Below are positions 1-7,603 of a DNA stretch of 64,000 nt, in pieces. Location: assembly GCF_019931575.1 (NCBI RefSeq), contig NZ_CP082923.1, positions 2,418,001-2,482,000 of the forward strand, given 5' to 3'. How positions within the stretch are numbered: the first letter of the stretch is position 1; each line of letters begins with the position of its first letter. The position numbers were made by a program, and so were the translations under genes. This DNA comes from Caulobacter segnis (lineage in GTDB: Bacteria; Pseudomonadota; Alphaproteobacteria; Caulobacterales; Caulobacteraceae). The notes below the pieces were generated by a model. The model searched no databases. It worked only from the letters and a program-made list of their open reading frames with translations, and was not told the DNA's origin.

Positions 1-170
1 CGGCGCTGGAGCGCAGCGCCGCCTATCGCTGGACGGAAATCCTCGACGAGGTCGTGGAGGTCTATGCCGAGGCTCTGGGCGCGCGCGCGACCACGCCATC
101 CCCGCGGGTTCAGGCGTGGCGGCGCGGCGCGATGGTCGAGCCACAGGCCGCCAGTCTGCCGGCGCTCTGA
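1..170 (+). CDS. C-terminal end of a probable glycosyltransferase (partial)
   Basis: Only the last 55 codons are inside the window; the frame is open from base 3 and ends with TGA at 168-170. The visible peptide begins ALERSAAYRWTEILDEVVEV. An aromatic-basic-tryptophan motif followed by an amphipathic helix is common at the C-terminal end of GT4-family glycosyltransferases, which is the basis for the call. No catalytic motif is visible because the rest lies upstream. The next gene starts 15 bp later on the same strand, so the two may be co-transcribed. The assignment is tentative. Confidence 0.45.
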   Translation, partial: ALERSAAYRWTEILDEVVEVYAEALGARATTPSPRVQAWRRGAMVEPQAASLPAL

Positions 171-185
171 GCCTCGCGCACGATC

Positions 186-1379
186 ATGATCCCCAACACC
201 CTCGACCGGTATCTGCTGAGGCGGACCCTGACGCCGATGGCCGCCGTGCTGATCAGCACGATGGTGGCGTTCCTGATGGAGCGCCTCATGCGCTCCTTCC
301 AACTGCTCTCGCAGACCACGGACGGCTTCAAGTTCCTGAGCGAACTGCTGGTCAATCTTATCCCGCACTATGTGGGCCTGACCTTGCCCGGCGGCTTCTT
401 CATCGGCCTGTTCGTGGTCGTCAACAGCCTGAACAAGAGCTCGGAGATCGACGCGATCCTGGCCAGCGGCATGTCGCTGGGCCGCTTCGCCGCGCCCTTC
501 GTGAGCCTCGGCGTCGTGCTGATGGCGTTCAGCGTGCTGCTGTTCGGCTTCATCCAGCCCTACAGCCGCTATGCCTACCATGCGGTGTTGCACGCGGCCG
601 AAAAGGCCGGATGGAACGGCGACGTGCGGCCCAAGGCCCTGCTCTCCACGGGGCCCGTCTTCCTGACCGCTGATCGCACCGACGCCAGCGGACGCCGCCT
701 CGAGCGCGTCTTCATCCGCAAGATCGAGGCGGACGGACGAGAGGACGTGCTGACGGCGATCTCGGCGGAGGTCCGCAAGGACGGGGGCGATCGCCGCGTC
801 ACGCTTGAGCTGCACGATGGCCGACAGGTGAGCACGACCCGCGACGCCCGGGTCTATGTCACCGACTTCTCGCGTTTTGCCTTCGACCTGCCGCTGTCGC
901 TGTCGGCCAAGCTGTTTCGGGTGCGCGGCGACGACGTCAGCGAGCTGACGCTCGTCGAGCTGGCGCAGCGGGGCTTTGGCAAGGCGCCGCCCGCCCTGCC
1001 CCGGCAGACCCTGCTGGCCGAGTTCTACGCCCGCTCGTCGCGCGCACTGATACTGCCCTTGCTGCCGCTGCTGGCCGTTCCCTTCGGCCTCAGCGCCAAG
1101 CGCGCGGGATCGGGGTCGGCGATGGCCGCCGGCGGGGTCCTGTTGTTTCTCTTCGAGACCTCGATGATCCTTGGCCAGGCCATGGCCTCGGGCGTTGGCC
1201 TTCCGGCGGCGCTGACGATCGGCCTGCCGGCCGCCGTCTTCATGACCGCCTGCTTCGCCACCTGGATCGCCAGCCGAAAGCGCCCCGGCGAGAACCCCGT
1301 CAGCTGGATGACCGAACGCATCGCCGCGCTCTTCGCCGCCATCGCCCAGGCCCTCGGCGCGCGCTGCGCCGTCGCCTGA
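186..1379 (+). CDS. LptF/LptG-family permease (YjgP/YjgQ)
   Basis: This 397-residue inner-membrane protein has the LptF/LptG layout: hydrophobic segments near residues 15-35, 60-85 and 100-125, a soluble periplasmic region at about 135-265 and further hydrophobic segments at about 280-365. The opening (NTLDRYLLRRTL) and the segment SEIDAILASGMSLGR are typical. In the family, LptF and LptG form the membrane part of the LptB2FG ABC transporter, which extracts lipopolysaccharide from the inner membrane. Only one such gene is seen here; a partner would have to lie elsewhere. ATG at 186 is preceded by TTG-rich sequence without a strong ribosome site, but the N-terminus fits the family. I cannot tell LptF from LptG by eye. 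Confidence 0.8.
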   Translation: MIPNTLDRYLLRRTLTPMAAVLISTMVAFLMERLMRSFQLLSQTTDGFKFLSELLVNLIPHYVGLTLPGGFFIGLFVVVNSLNKSSEIDAILASGMSLGRFAAPFVSLGVVLMAFSVLLFGFIQPYSRYAYHAVLHAAEKAGWNGDVRPKALLSTGPVFLTADRTDASGRRLERVFIRKIEADGREDVLTAISAEVRKDGGDRRVTLELHDGRQVSTTRDARVYVTDFSRFAFDLPLSLSAKLFRVRGDDVSELTLVELAQRGFGKAPPALPRQTLLAEFYARSSRALILPLLPLLAVPFGLSAKRAGSGSAMAAGGVLLFLFETSMILGQAMASGVGLPAALTIGLPAAVFMTACFATWIASRKRPGENPVSWMTERIAALFAAIAQALGARCAVA

Positions 1380-1525
1380 GGCCCGACTTGCCTTCGTCGC
1401 GCCACCAAGCCATGTGTCTCTGGCTCCCACCGACTCCCTCAGCGGGCCGAATACCTGGCGATGACGACCGACGCCGAAAGCCAGCTTCCGATCTCGTCCC
1501 CCGATCGCCTGGGCCCTCGCGCGCG

Positions 1526-2053
1526 ATGAAGGACGCCATTTCCGATCTTTCGCCGCTGGCGGCGGTCTATCTCGAACGCCGCGAGGACATGCGGCGGTTC
1601 TTCCTGGCGCGGCTGAACGGCCGCGGCGACGTCGAGGATCTCGTCCAAGAGCTTTACCTGAAGGTCCAGGCGGTCACCGAGGAGCCGATCGAGAACCCGC
1701 AGGCCTATCTCTATCGGCTCGCCTCGAACCTGATGCTGGATCGGCTCCGCCAAGCCCGGCGCGCGGGCGCGCGCGACACCGAATGGCGGCGGACGAACCA
1801 CGCGACGGTCGGCGTGCTGGACGTCGCCGACACCCCGGACGCGGAGAGCGCGGTCATCGCGCGGCAGCGACTGGAGAAGTTGTCGAAGGCCCTGGAGGCC
1901 CTCTCGCCGCTGACCCAGCGCGTCTTCCGTCTACACAAGTTCGAGGGTTTGACCCACGCGGAGACCGCCGAGCGACTCGGCATCTCGCGCAGCGCTGTCG
2001 AAAAGCACGTCAGCCTGGCGCTGAGCCACCTCGTCACGCGGGTGGGACGATGA
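1526..2053 (+). CDS. ECF sigma factor, FecI type
   Basis: This 175-residue protein has sigma region 2 (about residues 10-75, with VEDLVQELYLKV and an arginine-rich end) and region 4 (about 115-170, with GLTHAETAERLGISRSAVEK as the DNA-recognition helix-turn-helix). Size and motifs fit FecI-type extracytoplasmic-function sigma factors, which direct RNA polymerase to iron or nutrient uptake genes. The frame stays open back to 1388, but ATG at 1526 is preferred because the upstream part is low-complexity and unlike the family. A FecR-type gene and an STN-domain receptor follow on the same strand, the standard surface-signalling arrangement. The inducing ligand cannot be read from the sequence. 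Confidence 0.85.
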   Translation: MKDAISDLSPLAAVYLERREDMRRFFLARLNGRGDVEDLVQELYLKVQAVTEEPIENPQAYLYRLASNLMLDRLRQARRAGARDTEWRRTNHATVGVLDVADTPDAESAVIARQRLEKLSKALEALSPLTQRVFRLHKFEGLTHAETAERLGISRSAVEKHVSLALSHLVTRVGR

Positions 2054-2168
2054 CGACTGTGACCTTTACGCCTCACCTTACCGCGATAGGGAGAGAAGGT
2101 TGCGACCGCGTGGCGTCAATATGGCGGCGCCCGTTCCAGACCTGGCGCGAAGGAAGCGCGAACCGTCG

Positions 2169-3158
2169 ATGACCGAGTCCGTCCACCAAGATCCGATCCA
2201 GCGGGCGGCCGCCGACTGGTTCGCCAGGCTGCAGGGCGATGCGGCCCTGGAGGACTGGACGGCGTTCCAGGCCTGGCTGGAAGCCGACCCGGAGCATGCC
2301 GCCGCGTACGAGGCGGTCGAGGCGGTGTGGCTGGACCTTGAGGATCTGCCCGCCAACGACATCCTGGCCGAGCCGGCCGATCAGGCGCCGCTCGCGGCCA
2401 ATGTCATACCCCTGCGTCGTCCCAGCGCATCCTCGCGGCGGGGCGTTCTGATTGGCGTCGGTGTCGCCGCCGCGGCCGCCGTCGTGGCGCTGGTCGCCGC
2501 GCCGCGGTTCGCCCAGCCGACCTTCACCGACTATTCGACCAAGCGCGGCGAGACGCGCGAAGTCGCCCTGGCCGACGGTTCGCGGCTGACCCTGGGCGGC
2601 GCGACCACCCTGCGCGTCCATCTCGACGCCAAGCAGCGCGACGTGACCCTGGTCGATGGCGAGGCGAGCTTCGACGTCGCCCATCTGGAGAACCGCCCCT
2701 TCCTCGTGATCGTGGGCGCGCGCCAGGTGCGGGTGCTGGGCACGGAGTTCAACATCCTGCACCACGCCGGAAGCCTCGCCGTCTCCGTGCGTCGCGGCCT
2801 AGTGTCGGTCTCCGGTGGTCCCGAGGGCGCGGTGCGCCTGGCTCGCGGCCAGCAACTGGCCCAGGCGCCCGGCGCGGTCGCCAAGGTTCGAGACGTCGAG
2901 CCCGACACCGCCTTCGCCTGGAAATCCGGCAAGCTGATCTACGACCGCACGCCGCTGACTCAGGTCGTCGCCGAGCTCAACCGCTATGTCGCGACGCCAA
3001 TCCGCGTTGATCCCAGCGCCGCCTCGGTGACAGTGTCGGGCGTACTGCTGGTCGACGAGGAGGCCGCCATGGTCCGGCGCCTGGAACTGTTCGCGCCCAT
3101 CGTCGCCGAGACGACGTCCAACGGGGTGATCCTCAAGGCCAAGTCGGCGCGCCGCTGA
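2169..3158 (+). CDS. FecR-type anti-sigma factor / signal transducer
   Basis: The 329-residue product has an N-terminal DUF4880-like domain (about residues 8-60, with AADWFARLQG and the FQAWLEADPEHAAAYE core), one hydrophobic span at about 95-118, and a periplasmic FecR domain (about 125-215, with LADGSRLTLGGATTLRV and GTEFNI). FecR proteins bind the sigma factor in the cytoplasm and read a signal from the receptor in the periplasm. ATG at 2169 was chosen because AAGGA precedes it and the domain begins right there; in-frame starts at 2100 and 2121 would only add an unrelated basic tail. The receptor gene starts 3 bp after the stop, so translation is probably coupled. Confidence 0.85.
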   Translation: MTESVHQDPIQRAAADWFARLQGDAALEDWTAFQAWLEADPEHAAAYEAVEAVWLDLEDLPANDILAEPADQAPLAANVIPLRRPSASSRRGVLIGVGVAAAAAVVALVAAPRFAQPTFTDYSTKRGETREVALADGSRLTLGGATTLRVHLDAKQRDVTLVDGEASFDVAHLENRPFLVIVGARQVRVLGTEFNILHHAGSLAVSVRRGLVSVSGGPEGAVRLARGQQLAQAPGAVAKVRDVEPDTAFAWKSGKLIYDRTPLTQVVAELNRYVATPIRVDPSAASVTVSGVLLVDEEAAMVRRLELFAPIVAETTSNGVILKAKSARR

Positions 3159-3160
3159 CC

Positions 3161-5590
3161 GTGCGGGGCAGGATCGACCGCGGCGGGCGCCTCTGGGCCG
3201 TGGCCCTAGGAGCGGGCCTGGCCGGCTTCGCCGGCTCGGTGCAAGCCGCGCCGCGCTTCTTCGCCAGCCGCCAATCCCCTGTCGTGCGGCTGCAGATCGC
3301 CGCCAAGCCCGTCCATGCGGCCCTGATCGATTTCGCCCTGCAGGCGGAGCTGTCACTGGGCGGGGATCTGGAGGCCTGCAACGGCCAATCGCCGGCCCTG
3401 GCCGGTCGTCTGTCGGTCACGGTCGCGCTCGACCGCCTGCTGGCCGGCAGCGGCTGCGGCTACGGCCAACCCGATCCGCATACGGTGATCATCCGTCGCT
3501 TGGCCGCCCCACCGCGTCCAGCCAAGTCCGCCCCAGCGGTCGCGCCGCTGGGCCTGGGCGAGGTCGTGATCACTGCTCAGCGTTATCCCAACCTGCCCGG
3601 CCGTACGCCCTACGCCATCTCGGTGGTGTCGGGCGGCGCCCTCGAGCGCGAGGCGGTCACCAGCCTCTACGACCTGACCGGTCAGGTCGCGGGGATGACC
3701 GTGACCAATCTGGGCCCCGGGCGCGACAAGGTGCTGTTGCGCGGCCTGTCGGACGGCGCCTTCACGGGCCAGGCCCAGTCGATGGTGGCGCTCTATCTGG
3801 ACGATGTACCGATCACCTACAACGCGCCCGACCCGGATCTGCGGCTGGCCGATGTGGAGCGGGTGGAGATCATGCGCGGCCCCCAGGGCACGCTCTACGG
3901 CGGCGGCACGCTCGGCGGGGTGATACGGATCGCCACCCGCAAAGCCGATCTTGACCGTTATCAGGCCAGCATCCTGGCCGGCGTCGGCTGGACAAAGGGC
4001 GGCGATCGGAGCGACGAGTTGGAGGCGATGGCCAATCTGCCGATCGTCCATGGTCGCTTGGCCCTGCGCGCCGTCATCTATCGCGACCAGCAAGGCGGCT
4101 ACATCTCCAACCGCGCCCTGGGGCTCAAGCACGCCAATGGCTCCGAACGGGCTGGCGTGCGAGCCAGCCTCCGGGCGGCCCTGGCCCCGGGTTGGACCGC
4201 GACGCTGGGCCTCACCAACCAGTCGATCAACAACAATGACACCCAGTATGGCCTGCGTAGACTCGGCCCCAAGGTCCGCGACACGGTTGTTCGCGAGCCC
4301 CACGAAAACGACTTCGACCACCTGTCGCTGACCCTGGCCGGCGAGGGCGATTGGGGACGCACGACGGGATCGGTCTCGCGGCTCTCCCACCATTTCGGCA
4401 GTCGCTACGACGCGACCTCGGTCTCGACACTCTATGGTCTGGCCGGGGCGCCGGCGGCGTTCGACGAGGACAAGGGCACCGACCTGACCGTGGCCGAGGT
4501 GACCTACGCCACGCCCGGCGAGCATCGGCTGCATGGCCTCGTCGGCGCGTTCGCCTCGACGGGGTCCATCCGGCTTAGCGCCAGCCTGCACGCGCTTCCC
4601 GCCGGCTCGCCCGCCGCCTATGCCGAGCGGCGGCGCGACACCATCCGCGAGACCGCGCTCTACGGCGAGGCGACCTTCGACGCCACACCGCGCCTGTCGG
4701 CGACGGCGGGCCTGCGCTGGTTCGATTTCCGGTTCGACACCGACTCGACGATCACCCAGTCGGCGGGCCAGCGGCGGACGATCCAGTCCGCCGACGCCGC
4801 GGGCTTTTCTTCCAAGATCCTGATTAGCTATGACGCCAGACCCGGCCTGCTGTTCTACGCTCAGACCGCCGAAGGCTATCGTCCTGGCGGCTTCAACACC
4901 GCGGGCCGCATCGGCCAGATCTTCGACGCCGCCGGGACTCCGCCGAGCCGCTACAAGGCCGACGAACTCTGGAATTACGAACTGGGGGTGAAGCTGCGCG
5001 CCTTCGACGACCGCCTGCAGGGTCGTGCGGCCGTGTTCTACGCCACCTGGGAGTCCGTGCAGAGTGACCAATACCTGGTCGATGGCGCGGCCTATACGGC
5101 CAATATTGGCAATGGCGACAACCGCGGCGTCGAGGCCGAGGCCGCCTTCCGGGTGAGCGAACGGCTCGACCTGCGCGCCGCGGCGCTACTCAACGATCCG
5201 GAGGTCACCAAGCTCAACCTGGCCTTCAGCACGCGCAAGTACGCCAGCCTTCCCGGCGTCGCGCGCGCCTCGGCCAGCCTTGGCTTCGACTACCACCGGG
5301 ATCTGGCCAACGGCCCGACGCTTCGGCTGCAGGGCCAGGCGTCCTATGTCGGCGGCTCCTATCTGACGTTCGACGCCGACACCTCCCACGAGATGGGCGA
5401 GTATCTGGGGCTGCGAGGCGTGGCCAGCCTGACCACGCCGGGCTGGACCCTGGCCGCGACGCTGGACAACCCCCTGAACAGCCGCGCCAACAGCTTCTCG
5501 TTCGGCAACCCGTTCCTGATCACCCGCGATCAGATCATCACCCCGCCCCGCCCCCGGACCCTGACCGTGCGGCTGACGGCGCGGTTCTAG
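3161..5590 (+). CDS. TonB-dependent receptor with N-terminal STN signalling domain
   Basis: This 809-residue outer-membrane receptor starts at GTG, 3 bp after the fecR-like stop. It has a signal peptide (to about residue 29, ending VQAAP), a secretin/TonB short N-terminal domain (about 45-105, including HAALIDFALQAELSLG), a TonB box (LGEVVITAQRYP, about 130), a plug domain (about 145-260, with EIMRGPQGTLYGGGTLGG) and a beta barrel ending in the usual phenylalanine (VRLTARF). The STN domain is the part that touches FecR, so this receptor both imports its ligand and signals. The plug and barrel resemble FecA/FhuE-type receptors, but the ligand is unknown. Its TAG stop shares a CTAG with the convergent phosphatase gene. 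Confidence 0.88.
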   Translation: MRGRIDRGGRLWAVALGAGLAGFAGSVQAAPRFFASRQSPVVRLQIAAKPVHAALIDFALQAELSLGGDLEACNGQSPALAGRLSVTVALDRLLAGSGCGYGQPDPHTVIIRRLAAPPRPAKSAPAVAPLGLGEVVITAQRYPNLPGRTPYAISVVSGGALEREAVTSLYDLTGQVAGMTVTNLGPGRDKVLLRGLSDGAFTGQAQSMVALYLDDVPITYNAPDPDLRLADVERVEIMRGPQGTLYGGGTLGGVIRIATRKADLDRYQASILAGVGWTKGGDRSDELEAMANLPIVHGRLALRAVIYRDQQGGYISNRALGLKHANGSERAGVRASLRAALAPGWTATLGLTNQSINNNDTQYGLRRLGPKVRDTVVREPHENDFDHLSLTLAGEGDWGRTTGSVSRLSHHFGSRYDATSVSTLYGLAGAPAAFDEDKGTDLTVAEVTYATPGEHRLHGLVGAFASTGSIRLSASLHALPAGSPAAYAERRRDTIRETALYGEATFDATPRLSATAGLRWFDFRFDTDSTITQSAGQRRTIQSADAAGFSSKILISYDARPGLLFYAQTAEGYRPGGFNTAGRIGQIFDAAGTPPSRYKADELWNYELGVKLRAFDDRLQGRAAVFYATWESVQSDQYLVDGAAYTANIGNGDNRGVEAEAAFRVSERLDLRAAALLNDPEVTKLNLAFSTRKYASLPGVARASASLGFDYHRDLANGPTLRLQGQASYVGGSYLTFDADTSHEMGEYLGLRGVASLTTPGWTLAATLDNPLNSRANSFSFGNPFLITRDQIITPPRPRTLTVRLTARF

Positions 5591-6555
5591 GCGTTCGCCC
5601 GGGCGCCGCCCGCGCCCTCGCGGGGCAACCGCGCGCGGTAGACCGCCTGGCCTTCGAGATCGCGGAACTCCAGGTCGAGTGTTTCGGCCTCCAGCCTGAA
5701 GGCCGCGAAGCCGGGCCGCGAGAGGCAGAAGCGGGTGCCGGCCACCGCTTCGACCTTGTCACCGGCGTCCGCGCCGGATCCGGTGCAGATGTAGTCGACG
5801 CGTCCTCGGCGGATGTGCTGCAGGCTATGGTCGTGGCCGTTGACATAGGCTTGCACGCCATGGGCTTCGAGCAGCGGCGCGACCTTCTCGACGAGCTCGG
5901 GACTGTCGCCATGGCCGCCCGAGTAGATGGGGTGATGGCCCATGACGATCTTCCAGGGCGCGCGTGAACGGCTCAGTTCGCGCTCCAGCCAGGCGATCTG
6001 CTGGGCGTCGTCGTGGCGCTCGCGGTGACCACGCGCCATCTGCTGGAGCATCTCGTCGTAGTTGCCGCCGTCCACCAGGGGCGCGGTGTCGATCACGAAG
6101 AGATCGAGCAGGCTCGAACCGAGGGCCTCGCCGCCGATCTTGAAATAGCGGCTGGGCATGCGCCAGCGCGAGCTCAGCGCGGTATAGTCGATCTGCGCCT
6201 GGACCGCGCCGCGATAGTCGTGGTTGCCGAGCGCGGCGTACCAGGGCGTCTGCAGGGCCGGCGCGTCGTAGACGTCTTCGAAGGACGCGCGCCAGTGCGG
6301 GTCGTCCACCGACTTGACGCCGGCCGGATAGAAGTTGTCGCCGGCCGACAGCACGAAGCGGCTGGCCAGATCCCGCGCCGTCACGCCCATGACCTGGGCG
6401 ACCTGGCGCTGGGAGCGCTTGCCGCGACGTCCCCAGTCGCCGAGCGCGACGAAGGCGATCGCCTCGCGCTCGTCCGCGACGGCCGGAGCGGCGAAGACCG
6501 TACTCGCGGCGAGTCCTTGCAGAAGCGCGCGGCGGCCCAGGGACGATCGGGACAT
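5587..6555 (-). CDS. Exported metallophosphoesterase (purple acid phosphatase-like)
   Basis: The 322-residue protein carries all five metallophosphoesterase blocks: GDWG (about residue 40), GDNFY, GNHDY, VMGHHPIYSGG and NGHDH. These hold the two metal ions in tartrate-resistant or purple acid phosphatases, which hydrolyse phosphate monoesters. The N-terminus (SSLGRRALLQGLAAS, then an alanine-rich stretch) looks like a Tat or Sec signal, so the enzyme is probably periplasmic. ATG at 6555 is preferred over an upstream in-frame start because a GGAGG ribosome site sits just before it. It is convergent with the receptor gene, and the stops interlock on one CTAG. The substrate is unknown; scavenging phosphate from organic esters is an inference. 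Confidence 0.82.
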   Translation of the reverse strand: MSRSSLGRRALLQGLAASTVFAAPAVADEREAIAFVALGDWGRRGKRSQRQVAQVMGVTARDLASRFVLSAGDNFYPAGVKSVDDPHWRASFEDVYDAPALQTPWYAALGNHDYRGAVQAQIDYTALSSRWRMPSRYFKIGGEALGSSLLDLFVIDTAPLVDGGNYDEMLQQMARGHRERHDDAQQIAWLERELSRSRAPWKIVMGHHPIYSGGHGDSPELVEKVAPLLEAHGVQAYVNGHDHSLQHIRRGRVDYICTGSGADAGDKVEAVAGTRFCLSRPGFAAFRLEAETLDLEFRDLEGQAVYRARLPREGAGGARANA

Positions 6556-6663
6556 CAGAACCTCCGGAACGATCCGCGGGCCCAGGCGACCCGTGCTCTC
6601 AAGGACGGCGCCGGCCCGCCAACCTCTCACGGTTTGGCGAAAACCTCATGCGCTCAAGACGCC

Positions 6664-6698
6664 ATTAATTGAGAGTCACTTGCATTAGCAAATTGACC
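6664..6698. promoter_or_regulatory. Fur-like box upstream of the Sel1 gene
   Basis: The AT-rich core at 6667-6684 (AATTGAGAGTCACTTGCA) stands out from its GC-rich surroundings. It aligns at 14 of 18 positions with the site at 10014-10031 upstream of the siderophore receptor. It lies between the divergent phosphatase and Sel1 genes, 57-90 bp before the Sel1 start. It contains a GAGTC site at 6673-6677, a sequence methylated by CcrM in Caulobacter. Fur binding is inferred from the gene context and base composition. Confidence 0.45.
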
Positions 6699-6754
6699 GT
6701 GGCACGAGCCCATTAAGCAAGGCCGAGACTGGAAAGCGGCCCGTCGAGGTCCGC

Positions 6755-7495
6755 GTGTCCGAGCTTCCCCCGCCGTCCATTCGCCTCGCCCGCCTCGCGG
6801 ATCTGTCCCAGGCGTCGCTGCGAGCGCTGATCGAGAACTCGCCGGCCGAAGCCGCCGCGATCCTGCGCGTGGGCGCCGAGGCCGGTCTCGCGGAGGCCCA
6901 GGCGGTCTATGGCCAGATGCTGCTGGACGGACGTGGCGTGAAACCCGATCCGGCGACGGCCCTGTCCTGGTTCCTGGCCGCGGCGCGGCAGGACCATGCC
7001 ATGGGCATGAACATGGCCGGGCGCTGCCTCGACCAGGGTTGGGGCGCGCCGGTCGACAAGGCGGCGGCGGTGGCGTGGTTCCAGCGCGCCGCCGAGGCGG
7101 GCCTGGACTGGGGCATGTACAACTACGCCAGTGCGCTGGGCCTGGGCGCCGGCGTGGCCCGGGACGAACAGGCGGCCGTGGCGTGGTTCGAGGCGGCCGC
7201 CAGGTTGGGCCACGTGAAATCGATCAACTTCCTGGGCGGCTTCTACGAGGAAGGCCGCCTGAAGCCGCGCGACCTGGAGTTGGCGCGCGCCTGCTACGCC
7301 AGGGCGGCGGACGGCGGCGACTTCCGGGGGCAGTTCAACCTGGCGCGGTTGCTGGCCGAGGACGGCCACGTCGATGACGCGCTGGAGCTGATCGCCCTGG
7401 CGCGCGAGGCCAGCCCGCCAGGGTTCCGGGCGATCATGGCCCAGTACCTGCGGGCGTCGCCCATCCCGGCCCTGCGCCAGGCCGCGATCGGCTGA
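6755..7495 (+). CDS. Sel1-repeat (TPR-like) protein
   Basis: The 246-residue protein contains at least four Sel1-like repeats of about 36 residues between residues 30 and 215, recognisable from recurring AxxYGxxLLDGRGV, DPATALSWFLAAARQ and AVAWFEAAARLGH blocks. Such alpha-solenoids act as protein-interaction scaffolds. There is no signal peptide or membrane span, so it is probably cytoplasmic. The start is GTG at 6755. It faces the siderophore receptor gene, and both have a similar AT-rich box upstream. From memory, Caulobacter genomes carry a Sel1 protein next to a Fiu-like receptor, suggesting an iron-related role; a PiuC-type hydroxylase often found with them is absent here. Confidence 0.75.
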   Translation: MSELPPPSIRLARLADLSQASLRALIENSPAEAAAILRVGAEAGLAEAQAVYGQMLLDGRGVKPDPATALSWFLAAARQDHAMGMNMAGRCLDQGWGAPVDKAAAVAWFQRAAEAGLDWGMYNYASALGLGAGVARDEQAAVAWFEAAARLGHVKSINFLGGFYEEGRLKPRDLELARACYARAADGGDFRGQFNLARLLAEDGHVDDALELIALAREASPPGFRAIMAQYLRASPIPALRQAAIG

Positions 7496-7537
7496 GCAAG
7501 GCCCCTCGCCTCTTCCGGAGTTTTCGCCGCGCCGACG

Positions 7538-7573
7538 AAAAAGCGCGCCCCGCCGGCGGGGCGAGGCGCGCAG
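7538..7573 (-). terminator. Rho-independent terminator of the siderophore receptor gene
   Basis: Read on the minus strand, a GC-only palindrome (core CGCCCCGCCGGCGGGGCG) is followed by CGC and a run of five T. It lies about 30 bp after the receptor stop codon and before the convergent Sel1 gene. This is one of few classical stem-plus-T-tract terminators in the window. Confidence 0.75.
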
Positions 7574-7603
7574 TCGAGATTCCGATCGCTAAGGGGAGGA
7601 AGA

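Noticed and set aside
3353-5071. Open frame of about 570 codons on the minus strand inside the STN receptor gene
   Set aside because: It is antisense to a clear receptor, has low-complexity Arg/Gly/Ala-rich translation and no family motif. High GC third positions create such frames.
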